From positions 992,001 to 1,056,000 of the forward strand of contig NZ_LR777658.1 in assembly GCF_902807005.1 (NCBI RefSeq): DNA of 64,000 nt, written 5' to 3'. Made by a program: the position numbers and the translations under genes. This DNA is from Chlamydiifrater phoenicopteri (GTDB lineage Bacteria > Chlamydiota > Chlamydiia > Chlamydiales > Chlamydiaceae). This document shows, in pieces, positions 1 through 9,125 of the stretch. Position 1 is the first letter of the stretch. Each line of letters starts with the position of its first letter. The notes under the pieces are model-generated. The model was not told the origin of the DNA, did no database searches, and worked only from the letters and a program-made list of their open reading frames with translations.

Positions 1-1305
1 TCTGAAATCCAAAGAAAACTAGAAAGTGAAATTGAATTTTTTGTCGAACTATCCGAATACGTAAAAACAAGAAAACTACTTTCTACCTTCTACAAATTAA
101 TGAGTCGCTGTGGAGTTTCTCTTCTTTCCACTACTACCGAGGGTTCTTTAATTTATCAAGAAATGGAGCTTCTCTGTATTTACCTGGAAAAGCAAACGCC
201 CAATCCAGCTCAGTATCTTATCTATTTAAAAGATCTTGAAGAATTAAAAGAACGAGAAGAAGAATTGCTAATAAATTTCTCTTCTGAGGACAAAGAAACA
301 TTAAAAGTCACTACTATCCACAGCTCTAAAGGATTAGAATACGAAGTGGTTTTCCTTTTGGGCCTCTTTTCATCAACAAAAAAATCTATAACGGAATCTA
401 TTCACGAAACTTATGTTGCTGTGACCCGAGCAAGAAGACAAGTATACATTCCCATCAATACAAAGACAAAATCTTCTCTATTTCACAATTATATAAAAGA
501 AATCACCTCAGAATCAGCAGAAAGTTTTGCACAAAACCTATCCCAAAATCATTCTGAGTCTTTTTCTTTTTCTGAAAAAATGCAATATCAGACAAAAGAA
601 CGAAACCAACCCAAGGGAAACGACTCTTCACTAGCAGCCCCTCACCCATTTTCTCTTCCCCATATTGAAATTTCAGAAGTTTTATCTTTCTCGAAAGTAT
701 ACGAAAATCTTTATCCCTACCCCGCCTCTACAAACAAAGATGAAAACATTCCAAGGGGACGCGCTTTTGGAATACTCGTTCATGAAATTTTAGAGAAACT
801 AGACTTCTCTCTCTTTATCGACGCAAAAACTGAAGACAAAATACGTCTTGCCTTAGAACCTTTCATCAAAACTTTTACTAAAAATACTCCATTCCAAGAG
901 CACAATACCTTTATAGCCCGAATCATTGCTAAAGCTTTTTCTACTCCTCTTAGTTTTAAAACTAATACGTTCCAACTAAGCGAGGTTGACCCACAAAAAA
1001 TTTTTAGAGAAGAAGATTTTCTAACTAAAGATGACAATAACACTTGGAAAGGCGTTATAGACCTATTTTTTGAACACCAAGGTTCTTATTACCTCATAGA
1101 TTGGAAGACAACAACTTTAGAAAGTTATTCTCAAGAGAACCTTTCTGAATACGTAAAACAAAACAACTTTGACAAACAAGCGGAGATCTATCTTACAGCT
1201 ACAAAAAACTTTCTAAAACAATTTGACATCCAAACAAGCCCCGAGATAGCCTTTATTTTCCTCAAAGGACTTGATCAAGATGGTCAAGGAGTTTTTATTC
1301 CTTAA
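1..1305 (+). CDS. recB: RecB, exonuclease V beta subunit, C-terminal part (5' end outside window)
   Basis: The frame is open from base 1, so this is the last ~434 residues of RecB, the helicase-nuclease subunit of RecBCD, which processes double-strand breaks and loads RecA. Visible are UvrD-type helicase motif V (VTTIHSSKGLEYEVVFLLGL), motif VI (YVAVTRARRQVY), then the RecB nuclease domain: GILVHEILEKL, GVIDLFFEHQGSYYLIDWKT with the metal-binding Asp residues and catalytic Lys, and the QAEIY motif. The gene ends 4 nt inside the convergent mreC stop. Family identity is clear; the N-terminal ATPase part lies outside. Confidence 0.93.
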   Translation, partial: SEIQRKLESEIEFFVELSEYVKTRKLLSTFYKLMSRCGVSLLSTTTEGSLIYQEMELLCIYLEKQTPNPAQYLIYLKDLEELKEREEELLINFSSEDKETLKVTTIHSSKGLEYEVVFLLGLFSSTKKSITESIHETYVAVTRARRQVYIPINTKTKSSLFHNYIKEITSESAESFAQNLSQNHSESFSFSEKMQYQTKERNQPKGNDSSLAAPHPFSLPHIEISEVLSFSKVYENLYPYPASTNKDENIPRGRAFGILVHEILEKLDFSLFIDAKTEDKIRLALEPFIKTFTKNTPFQEHNTFIARIIAKAFSTPLSFKTNTFQLSEVDPQKIFREEDFLTKDDNNTWKGVIDLFFEHQGSYYLIDWKTTTLESYSQENLSEYVKQNNFDKQAEIYLTATKNFLKQFDIQTSPEIAFIFLKGLDQDGQGVFIP

Positions 1306-2324
1306 TCCCACGGAGTTCCAAAAATATCTGGCCTATCATTGGGGTTAAATGACATTGGGGGTAAAATGCTTACCCAAGATAAGCGTTCTAACCCACTTAT
1401 CAAAGACTTTGCTTCCAAAGAAAAAGTACAAGCGCCTTCTTTTAGGGGAAAAATCTTTGTCACTTCTGCCACAAGAAGTCCTGGAGGAAAGACTCCGTCC
1501 ATACCAGTTGTTACCAAAACATCTCCAAGACTTAATCTTTCCTTATCGATATCACCAGAATAGCAGTAAAATCCATCTCCGTGTAAGACATCGACAGTGT
1601 TGCTCCATAGGGGATTTCCAGAACCAAAAAGAATTCCTCTGAAAACAGGACCGTCTTCTTCGCAACAAATAGAACGAGAAAACTCCGTTATCAAACGAAT
1701 AAAATTTGCTTTTTCTTCATCTTCCAAACAACTTTGTGGAAGAGATTCTAGAGAAGCTACTAATCTATCTGCCAATATTTGGATACTTCCAGACTTCATA
1801 GAGCTTTTTGCAGAAGCTACAGAGGGCTTCATTCCCACATCAGAAACAACTCGAACTCTGGACTGTCTTTCTCCCACATAGTCTATTATTCCCAGAAGAA
1901 CCTTACCGCAAACAACAGGGCTTTGTTTCTGGACAGAACAATTTTTTCCTACATTAATCCAAAGAGAACTCCCCCAACAAGTTGGATCTCTAAAAATTAT
2001 CTTAGCTTCTATAGATTTATCATAGTATGGGCGCAAAAACTCTTCCATTACGGGAGAGGTTTTCTTTATACTATAAGAAGCTCGAAGTAGGTCTTTTGCT
2101 GATTCCAGCTCTTTTTTTAATAAAAAGTTTTCTGTTTCCAAAAAATGCGCTTCTGATTTCTTTTGTTCTTTGTTAGTTTCCCAGCTAAACAACGTCATGT
2201 AGGCGTCAACAAAAGCTATTCGAGCTCTTTCTTGTAAGGTCTTTGGTAGACATAAAGAACCAAAAACACCTAAAAAAATCAAAAGATAGATCCTAGCTCT
2301 TTTAAGAAATTCGATGTTGCGCAT
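1302..2324 (-). CDS. mreC: MreC, rod-shape/cell-wall elongation scaffold protein
   Basis: About 340 residues. One N-terminal membrane segment (ARIYLLIFLGVFGSLCL) is followed by a coiled-coil stretch and then the MreC beta-barrel region (VNVGK-like WINVGKNCSVQ, GVFPPGLLVAEVTKI), facing the periplasm. MreC links MreB to peptidoglycan synthases; in Chlamydia this machinery works at the division septum. The open frame extends upstream to 2348, but MRNIEFLKRAR at 2324 starts just before the membrane helix. Either start overlaps the upstream tyrB homologue, so the two are probably translationally coupled. Corresponds to CT638. Confidence 0.8.
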   Translation of the reverse strand: MRNIEFLKRARIYLLIFLGVFGSLCLPKTLQERARIAFVDAYMTLFSWETNKEQKKSEAHFLETENFLLKKELESAKDLLRASYSIKKTSPVMEEFLRPYYDKSIEAKIIFRDPTCWGSSLWINVGKNCSVQKQSPVVCGKVLLGIIDYVGERQSRVRVVSDVGMKPSVASAKSSMKSGSIQILADRLVASLESLPQSCLEDEEKANFIRLITEFSRSICCEEDGPVFRGILFGSGNPLWSNTVDVLHGDGFYCYSGDIDKERLSLGDVLVTTGMDGVFPPGLLVAEVTKIFPLKEGACTFSLEAKSLISGLERLSWVSILPPMSFNPNDRPDIFGTPWD

Positions 2325-3507
2325 ATGCCTCAGCAAAACCCTTGACAATCTTGGCTACATTCTTTTCTGTGATTCCATTTAGGTTAAATCTACCTCCAGG
2401 AGCCGTGTAAATAGCGTATTGCTCTCTTAAGAAGTCCACCTGCTCTTTAGAAAAAGCGGGATACCCGAAGAATCCTTTTTGGTTAAGGATATAGTCAAAA
2501 GCTCCTTTACATTCTGCAGACAGTTTTTCCACAAAAAACTTTCGTTTCTCATTCATAGCGGAGCGCATCTCTTCTAGTTCATCTCGCCACTCCTGTCTTA
2601 AGTATGGATTTTTCATGATAGTGTTAACTATCAAAGCACCGTGTCTTGGAGGATTAGAATATTCCCCACGAATTTTTTCTTTCATCAATGAAGACACTTT
2701 CTTTACACTATCCTCCGTCAAACAGTATATGGCGAACATGCCCACCCGTTCACCATACAAACAGAAATTCTTACTGGAACAAGCCGCCACAGCAACAGGA
2801 ATTTCTCGATTAACGAAAAGCTCCACAGGAAACCTATCAGACTCTAGTCCGTCTCCAAACCCCTGATAAGCCATATCTATTATTGGAAATAAACTTTTAG
2901 TCTTAACGATCTGAGCTATTTCTTCCCATTGGCTTTTAGAAAAGTCTGTTCCAGTTGGATTGTGACAACAGCATTGAAATAAGATTACAGATTTTTCTGG
3001 AACACCTTTTAAGAATTGAAAGAATTCGTTTATTTTCAAACACTGCTGGTCGGGATCATAATAAGGATATTTAGAAACTCCTAATCCTAAATTGGAGAAA
3101 ATTCTTTCATGATTTCCCCAACTTTGTTCTGAAATATAAACGTGTTTGTTTACCTCTGGTGCCGTTGCAAACAATATTGCAGCTAAATGCAGAGCTCCAG
3201 TCCCCCCCAGAGATTGACAAGAAAAGATGGATGTCATCCCATCGTTAGAGCCAAAGACCATCTTTCGCATCTCATCGATGTATCCCGAAAAACCTTCTAT
3301 TGGTAGATACAATTTATTGGTTTCTTCTTCTGTTATCAAAGTCATCGCTTTTTTAATAGCTGAGCAACCCCCAAAACGCTTTGTAGGATGGACATACACT
3401 CCTATAAGAAGGTCTATTTTTTCTTCTCTAGGGTCTTCTTTAAAAGCTGAATCCAAGCCAAAAATAGCATCTGGTGGGAAAGACGGTAGCTCACTAAAAA
3501 AATTCAT
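2302..3507 (-). CDS. tyrB: Aromatic/aspartate aminotransferase (class I, PLP-dependent)
   Basis: About 401 residues of fold-type I aminotransferase. CCCHNPTGTDFSKSQWEEI contains the conserved Asn-Pro region, PIIDMAYQGFGDG supplies the PLP-binding Asp and Tyr, ACSSKNFCLYGERVG contains the Schiff-base lysine, and PGGRFNLNGI contributes a C-terminal Arg. It transfers amino groups between amino acids and 2-oxo acids in the cytoplasm. The frame runs up to 3558, but MNFFSELPSFPPDAIFGLD at 3507 matches the usual family N terminus. It precedes mreC with overlap. CT637 family; aspartate versus aromatic preference cannot be decided from sequence. Confidence 0.88.
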   Translation of the reverse strand: MNFFSELPSFPPDAIFGLDSAFKEDPREEKIDLLIGVYVHPTKRFGGCSAIKKAMTLITEEETNKLYLPIEGFSGYIDEMRKMVFGSNDGMTSIFSCQSLGGTGALHLAAILFATAPEVNKHVYISEQSWGNHERIFSNLGLGVSKYPYYDPDQQCLKINEFFQFLKGVPEKSVILFQCCCHNPTGTDFSKSQWEEIAQIVKTKSLFPIIDMAYQGFGDGLESDRFPVELFVNREIPVAVAACSSKNFCLYGERVGMFAIYCLTEDSVKKVSSLMKEKIRGEYSNPPRHGALIVNTIMKNPYLRQEWRDELEEMRSAMNEKRKFFVEKLSAECKGAFDYILNQKGFFGYPAFSKEQVDFLREQYAIYTAPGGRFNLNGITEKNVAKIVKGFAEAYAQHRIS

Positions 3508-3579
3508 ATATCCTCGTGTTTTAATGAAAGAGAGAGTTGATTCCAATACCCCTATCATGTTAGATTTACGTTCCTTTCC

Positions 3580-3652
3580 GGGGCATTAGCTCAGTTGGTA
3601 GAGCGCAACAATGGCATTGTTGAGGCCAGCGGTTCGACCCCGCTATGCTCCA
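3580..3652 (+). tRNA. tRNA-Ala (GGC anticodon)
   Basis: A 73-nt cloverleaf. The acceptor stem GGGGCAT/ATGCTCC contains the G3-U70 wobble pair that identifies alanine tRNAs. The anticodon loop ATGGCAT sits on the stem CAACA/TGTTG, and the T loop is GTTCGAC. No CCA is encoded. It lies on the plus strand between the minus-strand tyrB and greA genes. Confidence 0.95.
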
Positions 3653-3662
3653 TAACTTCTTC

Positions 3663-5819
3663 TCAAACTTTTTCCAAGAAAGAATCTATTTTCAGTATAG
3701 AAAAAGTTTCTCCCCTAAAAGAGAATGTTTCGTTTAGCTTTAAGCCCTTCATTGCTTGAGCAAACTTTGATTGCATAGATAAAATACTCTTCTCTGGATC
3801 AGCGTCCCAGGCTCCAAGAAGTGTATACTCTATTTTCTTCCCAGATTCATTTTTTAAAGAAACAATACAACCAATACCGACACTGTCTGTAAAGATATCT
3901 TCTTTCGTCAAAATTCGGGCCTTATTTACTTGCTCAGAAAGCATTCTTATCCTTTCTTGAATACGGGATCTTCTTTCCAAGGCAAACTTATATTCAGAAT
4001 TTTCTCTTAAATCTCCAAGGGCTCTAGCTTCTTCTATTTCTCGAGCATTATCTACCATTTCCCTGCCAACTAAAGAGCTCAACTCTTCCTTAGCTCTAGA
4101 AAAGCTTTCAGATGTACACCAGAAGATCTCTTCTTCTTCGTTTTTATCTTTTTTCAGCTCAGGACTAATTGCCTCTGAAATCCCCTGAAAAGCTCCTAAA
4201 TCAGCGGAAGAAAACTGCGGACATTTTGTAGACAACAACAAGAACTCCTTCAGATAATTACTAGAAGCAGAGGAAAGGATCTCTCTTACAACCAAATATC
4301 TTTTGGCAACCAAAAATGCATGTACCTTTTTTCCTAAATCTTTGTGTTCTTGAGAGCTATAAACGCTATACATAAAATTCAATGCTGCTTCTAGAAAGGT
4401 TTGCCGTATCTGCTTGTCCCCTTGAAGAAAAATACCATCTTCTTTGCTACACAATTTCACAAAAAACCAAACAAAGACATCGGGAAACATTGTTGGTCTG
4501 TCTACTAAACTCAACAACCTCTCTTTCAATTCTTCTTTCCCTACGCTATCGCTCCTAAGTTCTTTAAAAAGGTATTCTCTAATAACCTGAGAAGATGTTG
4601 AAAACAACACATTAAAAAATATCTCAGACCATACTGCTGTTCCTGCTCTCAAATATGCTAAAAAGTTTTTTTGCAAACTAGCTATGCCCATGTTGTTGAC
4701 CAATATGGACACATCAGAGTAAGAGCTCGCGATTTCGTTTATCTCTTCGCTTTTATTTTCTTCAAAGAAATCTGATATTAACAAAAGAGCCTGGATACAG
4801 ATAGCAGGATCTACGTCATCTGCTAACTTGTTAAGTTCTTCTCGAATAAATTGTCGCCCAAGCTCTCTTTTAGCCTCTCCAGGGAAATCTCTCAGAAAAT
4901 TATAAACGAGTGTGAGCTTTGAAAGCTTATCTAACGGATTTATTTTCGATATACTGTTCTTAAAAACATCTAGATGAGAAATTTCTTCTGTTGTTAAGAA
5001 AAAAGCGTCCCTCACATTCGAAGGAAATGCTATCCTGGTGTCTTTTTTTATCTTTAATTTAGCTCCCTGCCACCATCTATTCCAATCCTCTTGAGGAATA
5101 ATAAGATCCAGAAATTCATCCTTGATCTCTTTTGCTGTTTTTGGCCCCAAATCTCTAAGCATCAAAATGATTGCTTCTACAGGACTCTCTTTAGCAAACC
5201 GTTCGAAAGCATCTGGATCTCCAAATCTCCTAGTCAAGAAATGCTCTTTAGATAGAGGAGAAAGGTTTTTTATAGCTGAATCAAAAGAAACGTCTTTAGC
5301 AGACATAACCCCTTCAAATTCAATACACACTTTTTTTTGTAAGAAGGAGCTTTCCATAACTTCTCCAACCCCCCATCCTCCGGAATGGAAGACAAAATTT
5401 CCCACCCTTAGATGTTGGATTAATTCAAACCTGCTAATAGCGTATTGAAAATCTCCTTTCTCCCTCAGGCCAACAAACCTCAAAGCATCACTAAAGTGAT
5501 CATAATCAGAATATCTATCTGAAAGAAACTTAACGGCTAATTCAAAAAAAGTTTTAGAGTTTGTTGTTTGCAAATCAACAGCCAATCTAAAAACTTCGTC
5601 TTTTTCTTTGCCTTTTGGAAGCTTTTCCCAAAGGGGAAGCACGGTTTCTGCAATTCGACCAAAGATAGGAGCAACAGAAGAGCCTTTGATACTTTTCAGG
5701 ATACCAACTAGCTCGTCTCCTCTGACAACATCATTGAAGCAAAATTCTTCCCAAAGAGACACAAATTCATTGGGTTGATCAGAGTCTATAAAGTACTGAA
5801 GTTTTTCTAGGTAATCCAC
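3663..5819 (-). CDS. greA: GreA transcription elongation factor with long chlamydial N-terminal extension
   Basis: 718 residues, GTG start. Only the last ~155 residues are GreA: an antiparallel coiled coil with the acidic tip ALGDLRENSEYKFALERR, which reaches into the RNA polymerase secondary channel and stimulates cleavage of backtracked RNA, followed by the FKBP-like C-terminal domain (DSVGIGCIVSLKNESGKKIE, LGAWDADPEKSILSMQSK). The ~560-residue N-terminal part is alpha-helical, with no motif I can name; the same architecture is known for CT636. Convergent with the tRNA-Ala gene. Standard GreA is ~158 residues, so this is a true fusion or extension, not a misread start. Confidence 0.9.
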   Translation of the reverse strand: MDYLEKLQYFIDSDQPNEFVSLWEEFCFNDVVRGDELVGILKSIKGSSVAPIFGRIAETVLPLWEKLPKGKEKDEVFRLAVDLQTTNSKTFFELAVKFLSDRYSDYDHFSDALRFVGLREKGDFQYAISRFELIQHLRVGNFVFHSGGWGVGEVMESSFLQKKVCIEFEGVMSAKDVSFDSAIKNLSPLSKEHFLTRRFGDPDAFERFAKESPVEAIILMLRDLGPKTAKEIKDEFLDLIIPQEDWNRWWQGAKLKIKKDTRIAFPSNVRDAFFLTTEEISHLDVFKNSISKINPLDKLSKLTLVYNFLRDFPGEAKRELGRQFIREELNKLADDVDPAICIQALLLISDFFEENKSEEINEIASSYSDVSILVNNMGIASLQKNFLAYLRAGTAVWSEIFFNVLFSTSSQVIREYLFKELRSDSVGKEELKERLLSLVDRPTMFPDVFVWFFVKLCSKEDGIFLQGDKQIRQTFLEAALNFMYSVYSSQEHKDLGKKVHAFLVAKRYLVVREILSSASSNYLKEFLLLSTKCPQFSSADLGAFQGISEAISPELKKDKNEEEEIFWCTSESFSRAKEELSSLVGREMVDNAREIEEARALGDLRENSEYKFALERRSRIQERIRMLSEQVNKARILTKEDIFTDSVGIGCIVSLKNESGKKIEYTLLGAWDADPEKSILSMQSKFAQAMKGLKLNETFSFRGETFSILKIDSFLEKV

Positions 5820-5934
5820 GGCGATCTCTTAACTTTTTGAAGAAATATACGGAGACCACAAAAAAAGAGCAATAAAACATTACAATTAATAAAAGCTGCT
5901 TTAAAATAATAAAAAACACGGGGTTTTTATTATT

Positions 5935-6372
5935 ATGAACAACAAATCCACACAACAAATATTAGATTCTATTAGACAAATACTACAAATATATAAAATA
6001 GATATAGATACCTCTTTTGAAAATGCTCTTTCTTCAGGAAATGAAGCGGACTACCAATACCTTATCGAAAAAACCCAAGAAAAAATCGAAGAACTCGATA
6101 AAAAAAGCAAAGAAATCTTAAAACAAACTGGAATGACCGAACAAGAGATGGAAGTGTTCGCTAGAAATCCAGACAACTTTTCTCCAGAAGAATGGCTTGC
6201 TCTAGAAAAAGTTAGAGCCTCTTGCGAAGCATACAAGCGAGAAACTGAAGCCATCATAGATGATATCTCGAAAGGTATCGGCTTTAACGCACCCTCTTCT
6301 AAAACACCTCAAAAGCCAACTTCTAAAAGTGGAGAGAAAAAAAATAAGAAAAAAAACTGGATTCCCTTATAG
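5935..6372 (+). CDS. Small charged hypothetical protein (CT635 family)
   Basis: 145 residues. The middle is a helical, Glu/Lys-rich segment (YQYLIEKTQEKIEELDKKSK) likely to form a coiled coil, and the C terminus is a flexible Ser/Pro/Lys tail (KTPQKPTSKSGEKKNKKK). No membrane segment or signal peptide. No convincing Shine-Dalgarno sequence precedes the ATG. It sits 22 nt upstream of nqrA on the same strand, as CT635-CT634 do. Plus-strand composition is strikingly C-rich and G-poor (10 C versus 2 G in 5941-6000), fitting the left arm of the proposed origin. Function unknown. Confidence 0.8.
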   Translation: MNNKSTQQILDSIRQILQIYKIDIDTSFENALSSGNEADYQYLIEKTQEKIEELDKKSKEILKQTGMTEQEMEVFARNPDNFSPEEWLALEKVRASCEAYKRETEAIIDDISKGIGFNAPSSKTPQKPTSKSGEKKNKKKNWIPL

Positions 6373-6393
6373 ATTCTCTTATAATTCTCTTTC

Positions 6394-7794
6394 ATGAGAA
6401 TTTGTGTGAAAAAAGGCTTAGATCTGACTCTTGGTGGGTCTCCAAACCCATCCAAGAGGAAAGGGATGTTCCAATCGCAGCTTGTCGCCGTAGATTTGGA
6501 ATCTTACTTTCCTGTCCCCTTGCGCCTCCTTGTTAAAGAAGGCCAAGAGATAAATAGAGGTGCTCCTGTTGCTGAATATAAGCATTTCACAAAAGTGAAA
6601 ATCGTTTCGGTACATAGCGGTTCCGTCGTCAAAATTGTCCGAGGAGAGAAACGGCGCCCAAGATTCGTCGTGATTTCTGTGTCTCAAGAAACTAACAAAA
6701 TCCTTGGGAAGCCTCCTGTCTCATTGACAAGCATAAGCAAAGAATCCCTAAAAGACCTTTTTGAAGAAAAAGGTTTGTTTGCTCTTCTCAGACAGAGACC
6801 TTTTGATATTCCAGCTCTTCCTATAACACAGCCTAGAGACATCTTTATCAACCTAGCTGACAACAGGCCCTTCTTCCCCCCGTTAAAAAAACAGTTAGAA
6901 GTTTTCTCTTCTATGGAAGAAGGATTAAAAGCCTTTTCTATAGCCATAGACGCTCTACATAAGATATTTGATGTAAAACCAAAAATAATACAAAGAGAAC
7001 GTTTTACTTTACCCATAACAGATTTTCCAAACGCAGACTTTTTTGAAGTCTCAGGTCCTTATCCTTCTGGATCCCCGTCCATACACATTCAAGAGATATC
7101 TCCTATAAAAAGTGAAAAAGATTCTGTTCTGACTCTGGGATTTTATGAAGCTTTGTTCATAGGTAACTACCTTCTAAACGGCTCACTATTAGATTCTCGG
7201 GTTATATCTTTAGCTGGATCCTCTCTCAAAGAGCATTTAAGATCTTATATCAAAGTATCTAATGGATTTGATATATCCCAGCTGCTAACAAAGGATAACA
7301 TAGAAGAGCCTTGTTCCATAATCTCTGGAGACCCTTTGAGCGGCAGATTGTGTAAAGATAAAAATGATCATTTTTTAGGCCTCTATCATCATGCAGTATC
7401 TGTACTACCTACACCCACACAAAGAGAGAGTTTTAGTTTCCTTCGCTTGGGAATGAAGAAATTTACCCTAACTAAGACGTACCTATATAGTTTCTTTAGA
7501 CAGGGTAGACCTACGCCAGACACAAACCTTCATGGTGAAACAAGGCCTTTCATAGACTGCGATGTTTATGATAAAGTCATGCCCATGAAAATACCTGTAG
7601 TTCCCTTCATAAAAGCTCTTCTGACAAATAACTATGATTTGGCTACACAATTAGGTTTATTTAAGGTTAGTGCAGAGGATTTTTCTTTACCAACCTTAAT
7701 AGATCCATCTAAAAATGAGATGGTTAAAATTGTTAGAGACAAATTAAATGAATACGTTATTGCTAATGGCATTCTCTGCAGTGATTCAGATTGA
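6394..7794 (+). CDS. nqrA: Na+-translocating NADH:quinone reductase subunit A
   Basis: 466 residues, the full family length. The N terminus MRICVKKGLDLTLGGSP and the barrel-sandwich-like segment that follows (AVDLESYFPVPLRLLVKEGQ, VKIVSVHSGSVVKIV) are typical NqrA. The protein is the quinone-associated peripheral subunit of Na+-NQR, which pumps sodium out of the cell using NADH and is the main entry to the short chlamydial respiratory chain, with the Sdh complex encoded at 49-52 kb. The remaining nqr genes are not nearby; nqrA also stands alone in other Chlamydia. Convergent with hemB, with only 25 nt between. Confidence 0.93.
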   Translation: MRICVKKGLDLTLGGSPNPSKRKGMFQSQLVAVDLESYFPVPLRLLVKEGQEINRGAPVAEYKHFTKVKIVSVHSGSVVKIVRGEKRRPRFVVISVSQETNKILGKPPVSLTSISKESLKDLFEEKGLFALLRQRPFDIPALPITQPRDIFINLADNRPFFPPLKKQLEVFSSMEEGLKAFSIAIDALHKIFDVKPKIIQRERFTLPITDFPNADFFEVSGPYPSGSPSIHIQEISPIKSEKDSVLTLGFYEALFIGNYLLNGSLLDSRVISLAGSSLKEHLRSYIKVSNGFDISQLLTKDNIEEPCSIISGDPLSGRLCKDKNDHFLGLYHHAVSVLPTPTQRESFSFLRLGMKKFTLTKTYLYSFFRQGRPTPDTNLHGETRPFIDCDVYDKVMPMKIPVVPFIKALLTNNYDLATQLGLFKVSAEDFSLPTLIDPSKNEMVKIVRDKLNEYVIANGILCSDSD

Positions 7795-7819
7795 CGTTCT
7801 CCAAAGAACAAAAAGTTCT

Positions 7820-8830
7820 CTACCATTCTAAAGGATTTTCTCCTAGCTTTATAAGCGTGGCGACGTCCTTAGAAGCGTACGAAACAATCATAGAAGCTCC
7901 TGCTCTTTTGATACAAATCATGGACTCATAGAAAGCCTTATTTTTGTCCAAAAACCCCTTCTGAGAAGCTATACTCAACATGGAATATTCTCCGCTAACT
8001 TGATAAGCAGCCAAAGGCAAAAGTGTTTTTTCTCTGACAGATTTAAGGATATCTAAATAATAACCAGCAGGTTTTATCATGAGTATATCAGCCCCTTCTT
8101 CTTCATCTAAAACGCATTCTAAAATAGCTTCTAAAGCATTTTTGGGATTCATTTGATACCCCATTTTACCTCCATAAGCTGGATGTGAACTCAAAGCATC
8201 CCTAAAGGGAGAATAAAAAGAAGAAGCATACTTAGCGCTATAAGACATTATTAAAACAGAAGTTAGTCCCGCTTGATCTAGCTTTGATCGTATATATCGA
8301 ACTCTTCCATCCATCATATCGCTAGGAGCAACAATATCTGCTCCAGCCTCAGCCAACATGATAGCTTTCTGACCTAAGATGCAAACGGTCTCGTCATTTA
8401 AAACTTCACCAGAAACTGGATCTAAAATACCATCATGACCACTATCCGTATAAGGATCTAAAGCCAAATCGCCTATAACACAAATCTCTGGAAAAGTTTT
8501 TTTTATGCTTCTAATGCTTTTGTAAAGAAAGTTTCGGTGGTTTAAAGCATAGGTTCCGAAAGAATCTTTATTGGAGGAGTCTATTACAGGAAAGAGCATA
8601 ATAGACTGAATACCAACTTCTAAAATATTTTCTAATTCAAATAAAAGAAGGTCTTCACTCCACCTGTATATGCTAGGCATGCTGGGGATAGATTCCTTTT
8701 TATTTGTTCCTTCGATTAAAAAAAAAGGAGCAATTAGATCTGAAGATGTTAAAGATGTTTCTTGGTTAAGGGCTCTTATAGCTAAAGATCTTCTGTTTCT
8801 TCGAGGTCTTTTCAGGATATTCAGAGACAT
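7820..8830 (-). CDS. hemB: Porphobilinogen synthase (delta-aminolevulinate dehydratase)
   Basis: 336 residues. Joins two 5-aminolevulinate molecules to form porphobilinogen in haem synthesis. The two active-site lysines are visible in SYSAKYASSFYSPFRDA and DILMIKPAGYYLDIL. The metal region reads ALDPYTDSGHDGI with Asp replacing the zinc-binding cysteines, so it belongs to the Mg2+-type class. An AGGAGG Shine-Dalgarno lies 5 nt before the ATG. In several Chlamydia genomes hemB marks the start of chromosome numbering because oriC adjoins it, consistent with the flanking intergenic sequence here. Confidence 0.95.
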   Translation of the reverse strand: MSLNILKRPRRNRRSLAIRALNQETSLTSSDLIAPFFLIEGTNKKESIPSMPSIYRWSEDLLLFELENILEVGIQSIMLFPVIDSSNKDSFGTYALNHRNFLYKSIRSIKKTFPEICVIGDLALDPYTDSGHDGILDPVSGEVLNDETVCILGQKAIMLAEAGADIVAPSDMMDGRVRYIRSKLDQAGLTSVLIMSYSAKYASSFYSPFRDALSSHPAYGGKMGYQMNPKNALEAILECVLDEEEGADILMIKPAGYYLDILKSVREKTLLPLAAYQVSGEYSMLSIASQKGFLDKNKAFYESMICIKRAGASMIVSYASKDVATLIKLGENPLEW

Positions 8831-9125
8831 TTCATCCTCCTATCAACAATTTCCACAACAGCATAATAGATATAGAAATACTATTAATAAAATTCTCTTA
8901 TTCTTTAGGGGGTGTGGAAGTTGTTTAAAACAGTAAATTCTCGAGAGAAAATTTGTGGAAAACTTGTTTAAAACTTTGTTTAAATTGTGAAGATTTTGTT
9001 TAAAACTTTTAATCTCCAACAAAAAGATCGGAATATTCAACCACAGATAAACAAAAAATCCCCAAAAATTCGCTTTGATTTTTCCTTATAGATGTGGCAG
9101 GCTCTTGTTTTTTTGGGGTTTTGTT
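8831..9125. other. oriC: Putative chromosomal replication origin (oriC) between hemB and thyX
   Basis: A 295-bp AT-rich gap between divergent genes. It holds three DnaA-box-like sequences: ATTTCCACA at 8849-8857 (7/9 to TTATCCACA), TGTGGAAGT at 8913-8921 and TGTGGAAAA at 8954-8962 (8/9 on the minus strand). Four copies of TTGTTTAAA start at 8921, 8964, 8976 and 8996, a possible unwinding element. Plus-strand coding sequence is C-rich on the left (CT635 homologue) and G-rich on the right (for example 9361-9420 in thyX), as expected where replication arms diverge. The hemB neighbourhood is also the conventional origin in other Chlamydia. Confidence 0.65.

Noticed and set aside
7804-7819. AGAAC/GTTCT hairpin between nqrA and hemB as a terminator
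   Set aside because: Only a 5-bp stem with an A-rich loop and no clear T-run; too weak to list.
7632-7826. Minus-strand frame over the end of nqrA
   Set aside because: Shadow of nqrA with no independent support; similar antisense frames over recB, topA, groEL2, rpoD and dsbD were dropped for the same reason.
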